Made by a program: the position numbers and the translations under genes. From the NCBI GenBank assembly GCA_015844335.1, contig JADLZL010006422.1:310001-374000 (forward strand): a DNA stretch of 64,000 nucleotides, written 5' to 3'. This DNA is from Chrysopogon serrulatus. Lineage: Eukaryota; Streptophyta; Magnoliopsida; Poales; Poaceae. Under the pieces are notes generated by a model. The model had not been told where the DNA came from, made no database searches, and saw only the letters and a program-made list of their open reading frames with translations. This document shows positions 33,572 through 45,867 of this stretch, in pieces (positions within the stretch are counted from its first letter, which is position 1; the number at the start of each line of letters is the position of its first letter).

Positions 33572-34654
33572 TGTCGGGGGCCAAACAGTTGGCCTGTCAA
33601 CCCCTGGTTAAGCAATCGTCATGGCCATCATTAGCACCCCAGCTCGGCCCATCGAAAGGCCGAGTGCCATGGGCTGTCGCTCTGCTCTGCGACAAGAAGG
33701 CCAACGGGCTGGGGTAGGAGGCCCACGAATGGGCCACGCCACATGGCCCGAAGCGAAGGGGTCGGAGCCGTGACCTTGGGACGCATGGTTCGCACGACAC
33801 CCTCGGCCGAACGGGGGGACTCCGGGCCCACGACCCCGGGACCGGCATCCCGCACGACCCCCGCATCCGCCTTCGCTTGGAAGCAACCTAGGCTTGCACC
33901 GCAAGCCTGGGCGATGACTCTGTGGTCAAGATTCTCGCGTTGCGGGTTAGCCCACATCCGCTCCGCCTGAGCCCGCGCAGGGCATGGACGGGCATGTTTT
34001 GACTGCACTGTTAGTCAGTGCAGGGCGTGGAACCACACTTGACCGCACTGTTAAGCCGTGTAGGGCATGCGCACACCGTCTGATCACACTTAAAATGTGA
34101 TACACTGGACAGTCCATCTGCCATGACCCATGCCAGCACCGTACGATGCCCTTACACCTAGCCCAATACGACAAGGGTCCAAATCAGTGGCCCGCCCACT
34201 CCGTCAACCATGGGGGGATGGGCAGACTCTCCGTTGATACGACAACACTGACGAACAGCTCACGACAACGATATGGAAGAAAGGACACCACGACCCCAGG
34301 GAGGCGGACAAGCCACTCCACCATTGTCCTTTTTTTTTTTTTTACTCTTCTTCTTCCTTCACACGGCACATCCATTCCTCTCCTACAGAGAACGTGTAAG
34401 GCCTCCCCCTCCCTTCATCTATAAAAGGGAGGGCGAGCCACCCTACGAAAAAGGAGGCAGCTTAGACCACCGAAATCCATCACACACAACACCACGCACG
34501 CCACGATATTCCGCTAAGTAACATGATTCCTTCGAACTGGATGTAGGGCCTCTCGCCCAAACTAGTATACCTTCCCGTGTCCTCTTAGAGAACCATCCGG
34601 GCATAAACGCACATCTATAAATTCACTAGTTGGTGCTTTCATGAAACACTGACA
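33572..34654 (+). repeat. 5' LTR of the third-level element
   Basis: Compared with the 3' LTR it lacks about 74 bp after GATATT (34503-34508; the extra sequence is at about 37299-37372) and differs by many C/T and G/A transitions. A poly-T run lies at 34329-34343 and a CTATAAAAGGGAGGGCG TATA region at about 34421. Confidence 0.88.
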
Positions 34655-36358
34655 GTTGGCGCGCCAGGTAGGGGCCTTGCGCGTTTCGTCTCCAAACCCA
34701 AGTTCCGGTTGGCCAACTCCGACAACCTACAACTACCGTTGGGCACACATGACCAATTCGGGACCCTCGACTTCCTCTGCCTAGGGATGGACAACGACAT
34801 GGTCTTTCTTCCCCTAGCATTGAGGCTATCACCAAAGTCCTCGCGACCACCGAGATGGCCTCGCCGCCAGCTCCGACGAACATGCCGATAGTTGGGGCCA
34901 CGCCAACATTTCCAGGCTCGACGACTCGGGGGCTCTACGCCGCTTCTTGGACGCCTACGATTACCTCCTTGGCAGTGACGACCCCGACGACAATGCGCCA
35001 ACGCTTGGAACATTGAAAAGCTAAGTCCCTTCTATCCTTAATTCTTCCAAGTTGTACGTACCTTTTGCAAAAATGAATCGTGTTTCTGAAATAAACGTAC
35101 TTGCGCCCTTTCTGTTTCGATAGGAGTACATTCTTTTAGAAATAAAGTGCATTTCAACCACCTTTTGTGATAAGATCTTGAAGTAAGAGTTAAAGGAAAC
35201 GGTTTTGTATGAAGCTAGTCGGACTGCGACCGCCTACGCCCCAGCGGCTATGGCATCGCCTACTAGCCTAATCGGAGCCTACGCCCTTGCCTCGAGCTTT
35301 TAGATCTTAACAACATGGGAGGGTTGAAGCGCAACAACTTTTTCAACAAAAGTAAAACTTTCTGCATTTCGACCCCCCTCGCGATGAGATTCGGATATGA
35401 GAGCAGTGGGAAGTGCTTTCGGGTTAAGCTAGTCGGACTGCAGGCGCCCACGCCCTGGTGGCTAAGGTACTGCTCACTAGCCTAACTAGAGCCGACGCGC
35501 GTGTCCCAAATTTCTGAAACTTAATGACCGCGAGGGGCGGAACGTGAATGACATTTTACGCAACTAAAAAGTTAAAGAACCAAAACTTACTCGAACGCTT
35601 TCAAAACAAAATAACTTGTTCGATTACAAGTCCTTGGCACAACAGCCAGAATATCGACTAACTCATCTACCCCTTTGGGGCAGAACAATGTTTTCCATTT
35701 TTTCTGTAGGAACCTGAAGAAAGGCCTTTGCAGGCCTCGGTGGTGATAGAGAAAAGAAACTACATTTGCCGTACTATCTTCCAGGGTACGTGATAAAGGC
35801 AATCCTAAAAATTGCATCCAGATTCTTGGTAGGTCCGTGGTTTACCCGCGAAGGGAAGGCAACGAGCCCTTGGATCCGTGCGACCGGATCTGCGAGCTAG
35901 ATGGACCCACTACCAGGAAGATGGCGTTAATCACATTCGATCCGCCTCTGACCCCGCAAAGAGGGTCAGGGGATGCCCCTTGGCGGAAAAGGCGCACATG
36001 GAGAGCTAACCGATGCGTGAATCGAGAGCGCCACCTGGCCCTCCGCCTCCCCACACCAGGATAATGACGCGGAGCCATCAAGGCCCCTGCCCTGTCCCAT
36101 CGATTGCTCGTTAGTCCACGCCACCATCATCATGACGGGTGAACCGTCCCATGCCGTGACACGGCAAAATTGATGCACAACACCGCTACCCCGAGAAGCG
36201 CGCGCTTCAGTCTCCGCAGACGTGTCCCATGTCTCCAGAGACTCGGGGGCTACACCCGTCGGGTGCGCTCGCGCGCACACACCAGAGAAATCGACATGAC
36301 CCATCGACTGCAAGTCCCTGCAGGCGTGGGCTCACGCCTGCAAGGACTCAGGGGCTAC
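34655..36358 (+). other. Interior of the third-level element, noncoding
   Basis: Contains the primer site and scattered short ORFs (34709-34891 and others) without gag, RT or integrase motifs. Two imperfect copies of a GAAGCTAGTCGGACTGC-type segment occur (about 35210 and 35426: AGCTAGTCGGACTGC, then CTACTAGCCTAATCGGAGCC / CTCACTAGCCTAACTAGAGCC). Confidence 0.75.
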
Positions 36359-37515
36359 TGTCAGGGGCCAAACAGCCGGCCTATCAACCCTGGTTAAGCA
36401 ATCGTCATGGCCATCATTAGCACCCCGGCTCGGCCCATCGAAAGGCCAAGTGCCGTGGGCTGTCGCTCTGCTCCGCGACAAGAAGGCCAACGGGCTGGGG
36501 TAGGAGGCCCACGAACGGGCCACGCCACACGGCCCGAAGCATAGGGGTCGGAGCCGCGACCCGGGACGCACGGCTCGGGCCCGACACCCTCGGCCGAATG
36601 GGGGGACTCTGGGCCCGCGACCCCGAGAGCGGCGTCCCGCACGACCCCCGCATCCGCCTTCGCCCGGAAGCAACCTAGGCTTGCACCGCAAGCCTGGGCG
36701 ACGGCTCTGTGGTCAACATTCTCGCATCGCGGGTCAGCCCACATCCGCTCCGCCTGAGCTCCGCACAGGGCATGGACGGGCGTGTTTTGACCACACTGTT
36801 AGTCAGTGCAGGGCATGGAACCACACTTGACCGCACTGTTAAGCCGTGCAGGGCATGCGCGCACTGTCTGATCACACTTAAAATGTGATAGACCGGACAG
36901 TCCGTCTGCCACGACCCATGCCAGCGCCGTACGACGCCCTTACACCTAGCCCAATATGACAACGGTCCAAATCAGTGGCCCGCCCACTCCGTCAACCATG
37001 GGGAGATGGGCAAATTCTCTGTCGATACGACAACACCGACGAACAGCTCACGAGGACAACAACGTGGAAGAAGGACACCATGACCACAGGGAGGCGGACG
37101 AGCCACTCCACCATTGTCCTTTTTTTCTTTTTACTCTTCTTCTTCCTTCGCACGGCACATCCATTCCTATCCTACAGAGAACGTGTAAGGCCTCCCCCTC
37201 CCTTCATCTATGAAAGGGAGGGCGAGCCACCCTACGAAAAAGGAGGCAGCTTAGACCACTGAAATCCATCACACACAACACCACGCACGCCATGATATTG
37301 GCACCATGCTCAATCAAAGACTTGGGAGCCCCTCCCTCTCTCGAACCATTTGTAACCCCTACTACGAACCGCCGCTAAGTAACACGATTCCTTCGAACTG
37401 GACGTAGGGCCTCTCGTCCGAACCAGTATACCTTCCCGTGTCCTCTTAGCAAACCATCTGGGTATAAACGCGCATCTATAAATTTACTAGTTGGTGCTTT
37501 CACGAAACACCGACA
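36359..37515 (+). repeat. 3' LTR of the third-level element
   Basis: 1,157 bp, TGTCAGGGGCC to GAAACACCGACA. It carries the block GGCACCATGCTCAATCAAAG through CTACTACGAACC that the 5' LTR lacks, so that block was probably present in the founding element. Confidence 0.88.
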
Positions 37516-38366
37516 ATCATGATCCAGATAAACAATATAGGCATAGAACTTACTTGCATCAGAAGTTGATCACCAGAGACATCCTAGGAGCAAGCTCAAG
37601 TAGAGCTTGATCCCGCCAAGGTACAAGCCATAGAGAGGGCACCGCAGGCCGGCACCTCCTCCTAACTCTTCCCTCACTCTCCATCTCACTATTATCTAAA
37701 GACTAGATCCTAGAGAGGACTAATCCTCTCTTGATGGCTGGACCTCGAGAGGTTATCCATTCAAGGGACACCTCTCGATTAGGGTTTGAGAGAATAGCAA
37801 ATGAATGTGTGCCTCCCTCGGGGGGGTCCTGCCCTTCTTTTATAGCCCGGGGGGATGAACGTGAGCCCTTGGATCAAACCAACTTTGACGGATGGTCAGA
37901 TTGAAACCCTAAGGCGGTGGAGCATGTGGGTCGAAGCGGGCTGTAAACCGTGCCGAGGCTAGACCGGTCGGTCTAGGGTGGGACCGGCCGGTCCCACTCC
38001 AGGCCCGTTTGCAATCTGCTTCGGTGTGGTGTCTTCTCGCATTTTTTGGAGTCTTCTAATGTAGCCCCCGTCGTGGAATTGATATCTTTTCATCAGGAAC
38101 TCTGAAAATGTCAAATGATATGTCTGTTTTGATTGTCTCGACGAGCTTTTCGCAATGGTGCATTCCAATTCATCATTTGAGGTGCTTATAATCTGTCATA
38201 TTGGTCCTTTTTGATAGCTTTTCTGATATGTACCTGTAGAAACATAGATTCATCAAAACTCATGGAATTCTGTTAGTGTAAACCCTAAGTCTATGTTGGT
38301 GATCACAAATATGCCTCTTTCGAGAGTTAGTTGATGGGTAAATTTGGTCATTAACGACCATCAACA

Positions 38367-38379
38367 ACACCCCCACACT
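38367..38379 (-). other. Polypurine tract of the Athila-like element
   Basis: The minus strand reads AAGTGTGGGGGTGT directly before the 3' LTR. Related AAGTGTGGGGG copies lie inside the element at about 40882-40892 and 42401-42411. Confidence 0.75.
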
Positions 38380-41300
38380 TAACCTTTGCTAGTCCCATAG
38401 CAAAGCTAAGCTCAAAAAGCTTATCAAAAGATATGTGTAAGTTCAAGCATTGTAGCCATTTTGAAGTAACTCCTCGGAAATATACCTACATTCAGACAAA
38501 AATTCTCCTCCAAGCTTAAGCAATAACTGAGCTGACTTTGAAACTTACTCATGTTACCTTTGACCATGGGGCTTATCAGCTCTTACTTGAGTCTTGAGCA
38601 ATCGAAGGATAGAAAGATCTAGCCAAGCACTATGTCTCAAGCTCTTTGTTCCACTATCATTCTAGAGTTTTTAGGGGTTTTCAAATAAAACTCAGAGTTT
38701 CCCATGTATGACTCTCTCAAATCTCTTAATATATGTGGTATTTGTGAATTCTCACCAAGGCACTAATGATGTTATGCCTTTCTTTTCATCCTATAACTAA
38801 AGCTTATGTGGAGCTCATAGGTGAGGAAAAAACTTGAAAGAGCGAACTTGCAATGCATATGTTGTCAAGTCAAATAATGGGTTCATGGAGAAATAAGTCA
38901 TACAATTGAATCAGGATGTGCAAGTGTATGGATTTGGTGGATATGTGGTGGAACATAATTCTACTATGCTCCTTGAAGACATATCTCTCTTTTGGAATTT
39001 GAAACTTGGCCAGAGAGTATGAGCTATCTTATTGTATTATTTTTTCTTTTTTCATCAGGGAGGCAGGCATCTAAGTACCCATTGCTCTCGGACACTTGTC
39101 CATTTTTTCAACTCCCTTAGTTTATCTCTTTTTTTCATGATAACTTTTGCATAGCTCATAACACTCCTTTTAGTACAAAATATTTTTGAGAGATAGTAAT
39201 CAAGAACTTAGAGCATTTATTGGGTGGCTATCCTAAGAGGAATATTTTTGGTGTTCTCTCCCAGTGTAGGAGTGAAACATTTTTAGATGGATGTAGATGG
39301 AATGGCATGTTGTTGCGCCTACTCTAGTATAGAGTAGTGCATATGTAGGTGGAGTGTAAGTGAATCTTGATTCAAGAGTATGACAAATCTCTCATGAGGG
39401 TCATAAAGGTTGATAAAACTTAATGCAAGACAAGCAGTATATATGTGAAAGTTTATCTAGCCTACCTCATCATATTTGGCTCTGGTGGAAATGTAAGCTT
39501 TGTCATACAGGAGCTCATCGTGTAAGGTTTTGTATTTTTTAAAAGATAAATCTCCAGAACTTTAGTGTCACTTAGAACAAGATGAATAGCAGATCAAACT
39601 TTCTCAATCAGATCAATCAATTACCTAGACTTAGTTCAAGCATATGCAACTCATAAGTTTTAGGCTCAGAGCAAATCTTCATGTCAAAATAGTTAAAGCC
39701 AAAACTCGGGAAAACTTATGTCTAAAAACTAGGCACTTCAAAGGTGTTATGACAGAGCAGCTTTTCATCATTTTCATTTTTAAGGATCATCTTAAGGGCT
39801 CACCTATTTATTGACTATCTAGACAAACATTTTTTCATTTGGTTTTTTCATTTTAAGACTCCTACTATATAAGATTTTAAAGACTCTACAAACATGGACC
39901 TTTATGTGCCCTTATATTTTTGGTATTTTTAGGTTTTATGACTCAATAATTATGTAGGTACACTTACCTAGGTACCTAGGGGATGCCTTCCCCCAAGCTA
40001 GTTGTTATCGTGGTTGAGCATTGAAGCTGAGCAGTCCTCTCGGTGGAGCTCATGCTTGCAAGAGCTGGTGTAGCTAGGAACTTCAATCTCATCTAACAAG
40101 AAGTTGCTTCCTCCACACAATGATTAGCTGTGTGTCAAGAAGGTGTACATTGAGTGATGATGATGAAGATACCTAGGTGGACTTGCTCTTGGAGTCATCC
40201 TACAGAAAACTCTCATAAAACACCAAAACTCGTGGAACTGATTAGGATAAACAGTTAGTGGTTAGCCATTTCGAGGATTGGTTTTTGTGGAGATTTTAAG
40301 ATATTTGTAATGTAGCAGAATTCTAGCAGGATGTTCATATAGTGTTTTTAGATTTTTTGTTTTTATTATGTAGGAAAGAAAACATGTATGCATGATTATT
40401 TTTGTTATTTTGATGCCACCACGGTGAAGACTCCTACGGGCTTTTACACACCATAGAATTGATCACATGGGGCCTCAAGTTTTATGCTGCATGAATTATC
40501 TACTAAGATGAATGCATATTTATTTTTAGTTTTTTCAATGCAATGCTAATACAGAAAAGTAAACATGCTAAAGAGAAAATAATTCATGCAATGCAAGAAT
40601 GTAAATATGGATAATTACCAATATTACCTCATGGCCAAGGCTCGGATTTTAAAGTCCTCCGGACAGGACTTCTCCCTTCTTGTTGATGACATGGATTTTC
40701 TTTGGTGGGTACATGGGAGTGCTTCTTCTCCAAGCTAGCTCTTTCGGTGAAGATATAAATTTTTGTGATGATGCCCTTAATGATATGTCACCTTCTTCTA
40801 CTAAACCTGTCTTAGTTTTGAGTTTGGATTTTTGCTTTGACAGGTCCAGGACCTCCACTTTTACAAAGTAAGGAATTGACTCCCCCACACTTGGATTGAA
40901 GTGTGTCCTGCTCATGGAGACAAGGTAGAGATCAAGTGCATGGGCTCTACCGATGGAAAAACACCAGCAGAACCAAAACTTCTATTCCATATCTCTAGTC
41001 CTTAGTCACGTTGAACAACATGGAGTTGACAATATGTGCTTTGTTCAATATCATTATGAGAGTTAGCATCCGAAGGTTGAGCAAGGATGTAACATTTAAG
41101 TTCATTAGGCTAAATGAGTTGAAATGCTTAACTAAAGGAAGGATTGTCTATCTGTACATGATATGTCAAACTTTACATGACCATGACTACCATCTTCCAA
41201 GCATAAGATGTGCAACCTTTTAGCTCATTTGGTTAAGACTACGTATCAAGATAGTGATGCTATAAACAAGTTTAAAGAACTAAACATGTTGAGTTAATAA

Positions 41301-42741
41301 TGATTGATCATGAATAATTGTTACTCAAACATATTAGATTCTTCGTTTATGTTCATACCAGAATCAAGAAGAAGCTTTTTAAGTAGTGACCATTTACCTT
41401 TGGATGTTACCTTCATCATTGGAGCATGATGACACCATGTGATGAAGAGTAGATGGCTCATGATGGTCCTTCCCTTTGGCTTGATGTTCTCCTTGTTTGG
41501 ACAGCCTCACAGTTTGAGTTGTTCATAGTGTCTCTTGTTCCCTAGATGGTGCTCTTTCTTTCTCATCCTTTTGTTATGCCATCTTTTTGCTCTTTGCTAT
41601 TTTGGATTTCTGTCTCACTCTTTGTTTTATGCCTGTACAGGATTAGTGGATAACACATACCTAAAGAGATATACCAATTTGAAAGGGGGATTGTTGTCCC
41701 TAAATTGTGCATTAACTCTATGCCATTAAAAAGATGGGTTTAGGATTATCTTAGCATAATTTTTATTTATCATGTTTTGTACAAGCATGGTTCAAGGCAA
41801 AGGTAACTTGTGGTTGAAGACAAAGTGAAAGATCTTTAATACTTATAGTTCTTCCATCAATGATGAATGAGCTGTGTCTTCATTGTGCAAAGTTATTGGA
41901 GTTTGTTATGTGCCTTGCTTCATCTCCGATTTGAATTCATCTCTTGACTTACCCAGACTAGATTTAAGAAGTTTCCTGCAGGGGTTAGTCTAACAAAATA
42001 TCTAGTGTCTACTAGAGCATACTTTCAATTCAAGAATCAACCTAAATACCATGTCTAATCTGATTCAGAAAGGCATTTCAATCTAAGCACCACGCTTAAT
42101 TTAAAAGCCTTTAGAAGCAAAATCAGTACACCTCTTGGATCAAAATCAAACTAGACACCATATCTAATTTAAATCTAGAAAATAGTTTAAACTAAGCACC
42201 ATGCATAATTTAAAAGGTATGTGAGAATACTTTAAAACCTTATGCATACTGTAGTAAACACAGGTAACATAGAAGCATTATAGAGATTCATTCAAATAGA
42301 GATAAAGGAGCATGATTATTAAATGGCAAGTTAAGCATGGCTTAAAGGTAGAAACAACCAAGATTAGCAACATGGCATATGATTTTTTAGAGAAGCATAT
42401 CCCCCACACTTGAATTCTTGCAAGGCAAGATCAAGTTTGGATAGTTGTGATTTAATGTTGCAGATTGGTTGGACATACCTTGCACCATCATTCTTGATTC
42501 TTCTTGCTTCAAACCTGAAAAGATTAGTACAAGAATACCCGAAGGAATATGTTCATGATTATATCTATATACTCAATTCACAAGGGCAGTTCAAGCAAAG
42601 GTGAAGTTCATGTTGTCTACCGAAAGCGCTAGTCTCAGGACAAAAGCTCATTGTTGGGAAACCTCAGAATCATGCTTCAATATGGTGAAGTGGTTTCCCC
42701 TCCAACACCAGTCTTTATTTACCTACCTCAAGATTTGCACA
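38380..42741. other. Long noncoding interior of the Athila-like element
   Basis: About 4.4 kb, AT-rich, with only short unrelated ORFs on both strands. Two internal polypurine-like copies (see 38367-38379) divide it. No pol motif was found in any frame. Confidence 0.7.
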
Positions 42742-43176
42742 TCAAGACCTAAAATGTTTATGATAAACATATGCATCTACAACCACCCTTTTGAAGGTTT
42801 TAGGAATAGGATGTGTGAGGGGGTTGAAGACCTTATGTGTGATCATGGTAGCAGAGAGACCAATTGATTCAGAAGATGTGTCATATGAGCATAGCTTTGA
42901 TGAGGTCTTTATGAAGTAGCTTCCATGCTTATTGATGTCATCTTCCTTACCAATCTCCAAGGGTGATTTTACATGAATGTCTATAGATGAAAATATTGTC
43001 TCCTTCATTTCATGCCTATAATATTCATCAATCATATTATTGTCTGAGATCTCCTTAGGATTGGTGGCTCTCAAGTTGGTCTCATCAATAGCCTCTTTCA
43101 AACTTAGATGAGTCATAAGTTTATCATTTGGATCTAGGCCTAGGCTGGATTCAGTTAAGGCTTCTTCATGGTCCAT
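42742..43176 (-). CDS. Accessory ORF of the Athila-like element, function unknown
   Basis: 144 codons, open on the minus strand downstream of gag, in an element where gag itself is broken. Recognisable stretches are SLKEAIDETNLRATNPKEIS, HGSYFIKTSSKLCSYDTSSE, then SIGLSATMITHKVFNPL and KTFKRVVVDAYVYHKH. It has no membrane segment, no enzymatic motif and no similarity I can see to protease, RT or integrase. I believe similar hypothetical proteins accompany related noncoding grass elements, but that is memory only. The true start may be upstream. It could be a remnant of a longer gene. Confidence 0.4.
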   Translation of the reverse strand: MDHEEALTESSLGLDPNDKLMTHLSLKEAIDETNLRATNPKEISDNNMIDEYYRHEMKETIFSSIDIHVKSPLEIGKEDDINKHGSYFIKTSSKLCSYDTSSESIGLSATMITHKVFNPLTHPIPKTFKRVVVDAYVYHKHFRS

Positions 43177-43441
43177 CCATTCTACACATTCCTGCCATTG
43201 TTATAGCACTTCTTGGTTATCCTTGAGTCCTTCATGATTCCTATACTTTAAGTGTCTTAGTGGATTTCTAAGGTCATCATAGGATGGGTTTTGATATGGA
43301 TTCAGATAAGACATCTATTGTGGGCATAGAAGAAGAGAAGATAGAATTAGATTCATAATGGCTTGATTCTCCTTCTATAGCATCACTAGACATGCCATCC
43401 TTGAATTCTTCCCAAAGAAGATGCTTTCTAAGAGATTCCTT

Positions 43442-44330
43442 CTAGATTGGATTTGAATTATATTCACTTGAAGGTCTCTTATAGGACTGGAAGTTTAGGC
43501 TCTTTCCGACATCAACATCAAAAGGATTATCCTTCAAAGGTTGAATTTCTTCTTCCCTTGGTGGATTTTGGGATATGAATGGTTTGGGACTAATAGCTAA
43601 ATGTTGGGATTGGAATAAGTTTGATTTAGCTATCGAAACTTCCTCTTGTCGTCTAGGAAACAATTCCTTCTCTTTCTCAGGGAGGTCATAATGAATGCTA
43701 TGGCAAGGTGTCCTTCCACAAAGTTTATCAAGCAAAGACCTTGCTTCACTAGCAGATGAATGAAGAAAAGATCCTCTAGTAACTATATCAAGGAACTGCT
43801 TAAAATCCTTACTAAGGCCTATGTAAAAGGTTGAAACAACACTGGGTCTATAATAGAAAGGTCAGGGCCTGTAGTGAGGAGATCATTAATGCGATCCCAT
43901 AATGTTTCCAGAGATTCTTCCTCTAGCTATTTAAAGTGTAGAACCTCTTCCCGAAGATCAATTACCTTAGAGATGGGAAAGAATTTTGATTGAAATTCAG
44001 AGCATAGCAATTCCCAATCTCCTTGCATACTTCCTACGGTTTTGTTGTACCAATGTTTAGCTTTTCCAGTCAAAGAGAATGGAAAAAGCTTATATTGTAG
44101 AGCCTTATCAGACATGCCGCAATGTGAAAGCATGCACATCTTAGTAAGAACTCCCATAGTTGAGAGTATGGGTTTTTATCGCCTTCTCCCAAGAAGGATT
44201 GTTTTTGGACAAAGTCTACCCAACACGGGCGCAGCTCATAACCAGATGCTAAGATAGGCTCTGAAGATTCTAGTGGCCTAAAGCCTACGCTCGTGGGTTT
44301 AGCATATTGATTGATAGGGGTGTGACTCAT
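43442..44330 (-). pseudogene. Athila-like gag remnant
   Basis: The start at 44330 (MSHTPINQYAKPTSVGF) runs to YELRPCWVDFVQKQSFLGEG and NPYSQLWEF. The frame then moves to 43927-44157, which holds the gag core KLFPFSLTGKAKHWYNKTVG and FQSKFFPISKVIDLREEVLH. The C-terminal part (43442-43735) continues with LLDKLCGRTPCHSIHYDLPE and a hydrophilic tail. At least two frameshifts and a TAG near 43926 break it. The product would have been the capsid protein. Confidence 0.8.
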
Positions 44331-44442
44331 GCTAAACCAAAAGTTGAAAAGAAAAGAATGAAAGAAAGAATGAAGAAAGGAGTAAAGGATAAAAGAAAAA
44401 GAAAAGTTAAGCTAGGTTCGTAGTTAACTCAGCAAACCGTTT

Positions 44443-44460
44443 CCCCGGCAACGGTGCCAA
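44443..44460 (-). other. Primer-binding site of the Athila-like element (tRNA-Asp type)
   Basis: The minus strand reads TTGGCACCGTTGCCGGGG six bases after the LTR end. It complements the 3' end of plant tRNA-Asp except for one base (A for G). Confidence 0.85.
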
Positions 44461-44466
44461 AAAGCT

Positions 44467-45862
44467 TGTTGATATCTGTTAACACCCACTGAATAATCCA
44501 CAAGTGCACAGATACTGTTGTAGCTTTATCCCAGAAGTATTCCAGGTTTCGTTACACTGAGAAATGTGTGAGATCAACTATGGTCTAACTTTACTAGAGG
44601 TAGCAATAAGGTGAAGGTAGAGAATAGATTTAGATAGAACTAAGTATAACTAGGGCAATGATTAATGTGGTTAAGAGCAGCAATCAAGGTTGATGATAAT
44701 AGGAGAGTAGAGAGGATAACTATGGTTCTCTTCTTCTAACTTGGGCAAGTCTATGTCTTCTATTGCTAACTGGGGACATTACATAAGGAGAGACACTGAC
44801 ATAGGATGTTGATCACCTTAGCAACCGCGTCCTACTTGGCCTACAAATGGGATAGTGGGATACATAGGATTCAACGGAGCTATAAAGTCACCTCCACGAG
44901 CTACCACCAAATCCGAAATATAGTGTGCATCCACGATTATCCTAAGCGTAACCACCATGCTTACACCTACGATAACACTCTACTCCCCCTAGGAAGAGAA
45001 TAAAGCACTCAAAGAGAGTCATGATCTAGATAAACAATATAGGCATAGAACTTACTTGCATCAGAAGTTGATCACTAGAAACATCCTAGGAGCAAGCTCA
45101 AGTAGAGCTTGATCCCACCAAGGTACAAGCCGTAGAGAGGGCACCGACAGGCTGGCACCTCCTCCTAACTCTTCCCTCACTCTCCATCTCACTATTATCT
45201 CAAGACTAGATCCTAGAGAGGACTAATCTTCTCTTGATGGCTGGCCCTCGAGAGATTATCCATTCAAGGGACACCTCTGGATTAGGGTTAGAGAGAATAG
45301 CAAATGAATGTGTGCCTCCCCCGGGGGGTTCCAGCCCTTCTTTTATAGCCCAGTGGGATGAACGTGAGCCCTTGGATCAAACTGACTTTGACGGGTGGCT
45401 CAGATTGAAACCCTAAGGCGGTGGAGCATGTGGGTCGAAGCGGGCCACCAACCGTGCCTGGGCCAGACCAGCCAATCTGGGGTGGGACCAGCCGATCCCA
45501 CTCCGGGCCCATTTGCGGTCTGCTTCGGCGTGGTGTCTTCTCGTGTCTTCTGGAGTCTTCTAGTGCAGCCCCATCATGGAATTGATATCTTTTCATCGGA
45601 ACTCTAAAAATGGCAAATGATATGTCCGTTTCGATCGTCTCGACGAGCCCTTCGCAATGGTGCATTCCAATTCATCATTTGAGGTAATCTGTCATATTGG
45701 TCTTTTTTGATAGCTTTTCTTATATATACCTATAGAAATATAGATTCAGCAAAACTCATGGAATTTCGTTAGTGTAAACCCTAAGTCTATGTTGGTGATC
45801 ACAAATGTGCCTCTTTCGAGAGTTAGTTGACGGGTAAATTTGGTCATTAATGACCATCAACA
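44467..45862 (-). repeat. 5' LTR of the Athila-like element
   Basis: 1,396 bp. On the minus strand it starts TGTTGATGGTCATTAATGAC at 45862 and ends ACAGATATCAACA at 44467. The uninterrupted copy at GAGAGAGTCATGATC (about 45015) supplies the empty site for the third-level insertion. Confidence 0.92.
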
Positions 45863-45867
45863 AGCAA

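Larger units (their letters stand above)
33572..37515 (+). mobile_element. Non-coding LTR element (third-level insertion)
   Basis: LTRs at 33572-34654 (1,083 bp) and 36359-37515 (1,157 bp) start TGTCGGGGGCC/TGTCAGGGGCC and end CACTGACA/CACCGACA. The insert sits where the intact sister LTR has GAGTCATGATC; flanks GTCGT and ATCAT look like a decayed GTCAT duplication. After the left LTR comes TTGGCGCGCCAGGTAGGGGC (34656-34675), a primer-site sequence of several grass gypsy elements. A purine-rich GACTCAGGGGCTAC precedes the right LTR, so the orientation is plus. The 1.7-kb interior has no gag or pol motif. It is a non-autonomous element of the large-retrotransposon-derivative type. Confidence 0.9.
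33016..38366 (-). repeat. 3' LTR of the Athila-like element, split by a nested element
   Basis: Left piece 33016-33571, right piece 37521-38366, with the target at 33567-33571 and 37516-37520. It matches 44467-45862 in order. The LTR ends CATCAACA at 38366. Confidence 0.9.
33016..45862 (-). mobile_element. Athila-like non-autonomous retrotransposon nested in the gypsy LTR
   Basis: A perfect AGCAA duplication (33011-33015, 45863-45867) flanks TGTTGAT...ATCAACA termini. On the minus strand: 5' LTR 45862-44467, primer site, gag remnant (44330-43442), a separate ORF (43176-42742), about 4.4 kb of noncoding DNA, polypurine tract, and a 3' LTR (38366-33016) split by another element (33572-37515). 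The 5' LTR is 1,396 bp. There is no protease, RT or integrase, so the element depended on a relative. The tRNA-Asp-type primer site and the gag motif FPFSLTGKAKHWY fit the Athila lineage. Confidence 0.92.

Noticed and set aside
33597..37262. Many 60-125 codon ORFs in the third-level element
   Set aside because: They recur in both LTRs and differ in frame between copies. No gag or pol motif is present, so they reflect GC-rich LTR sequence.
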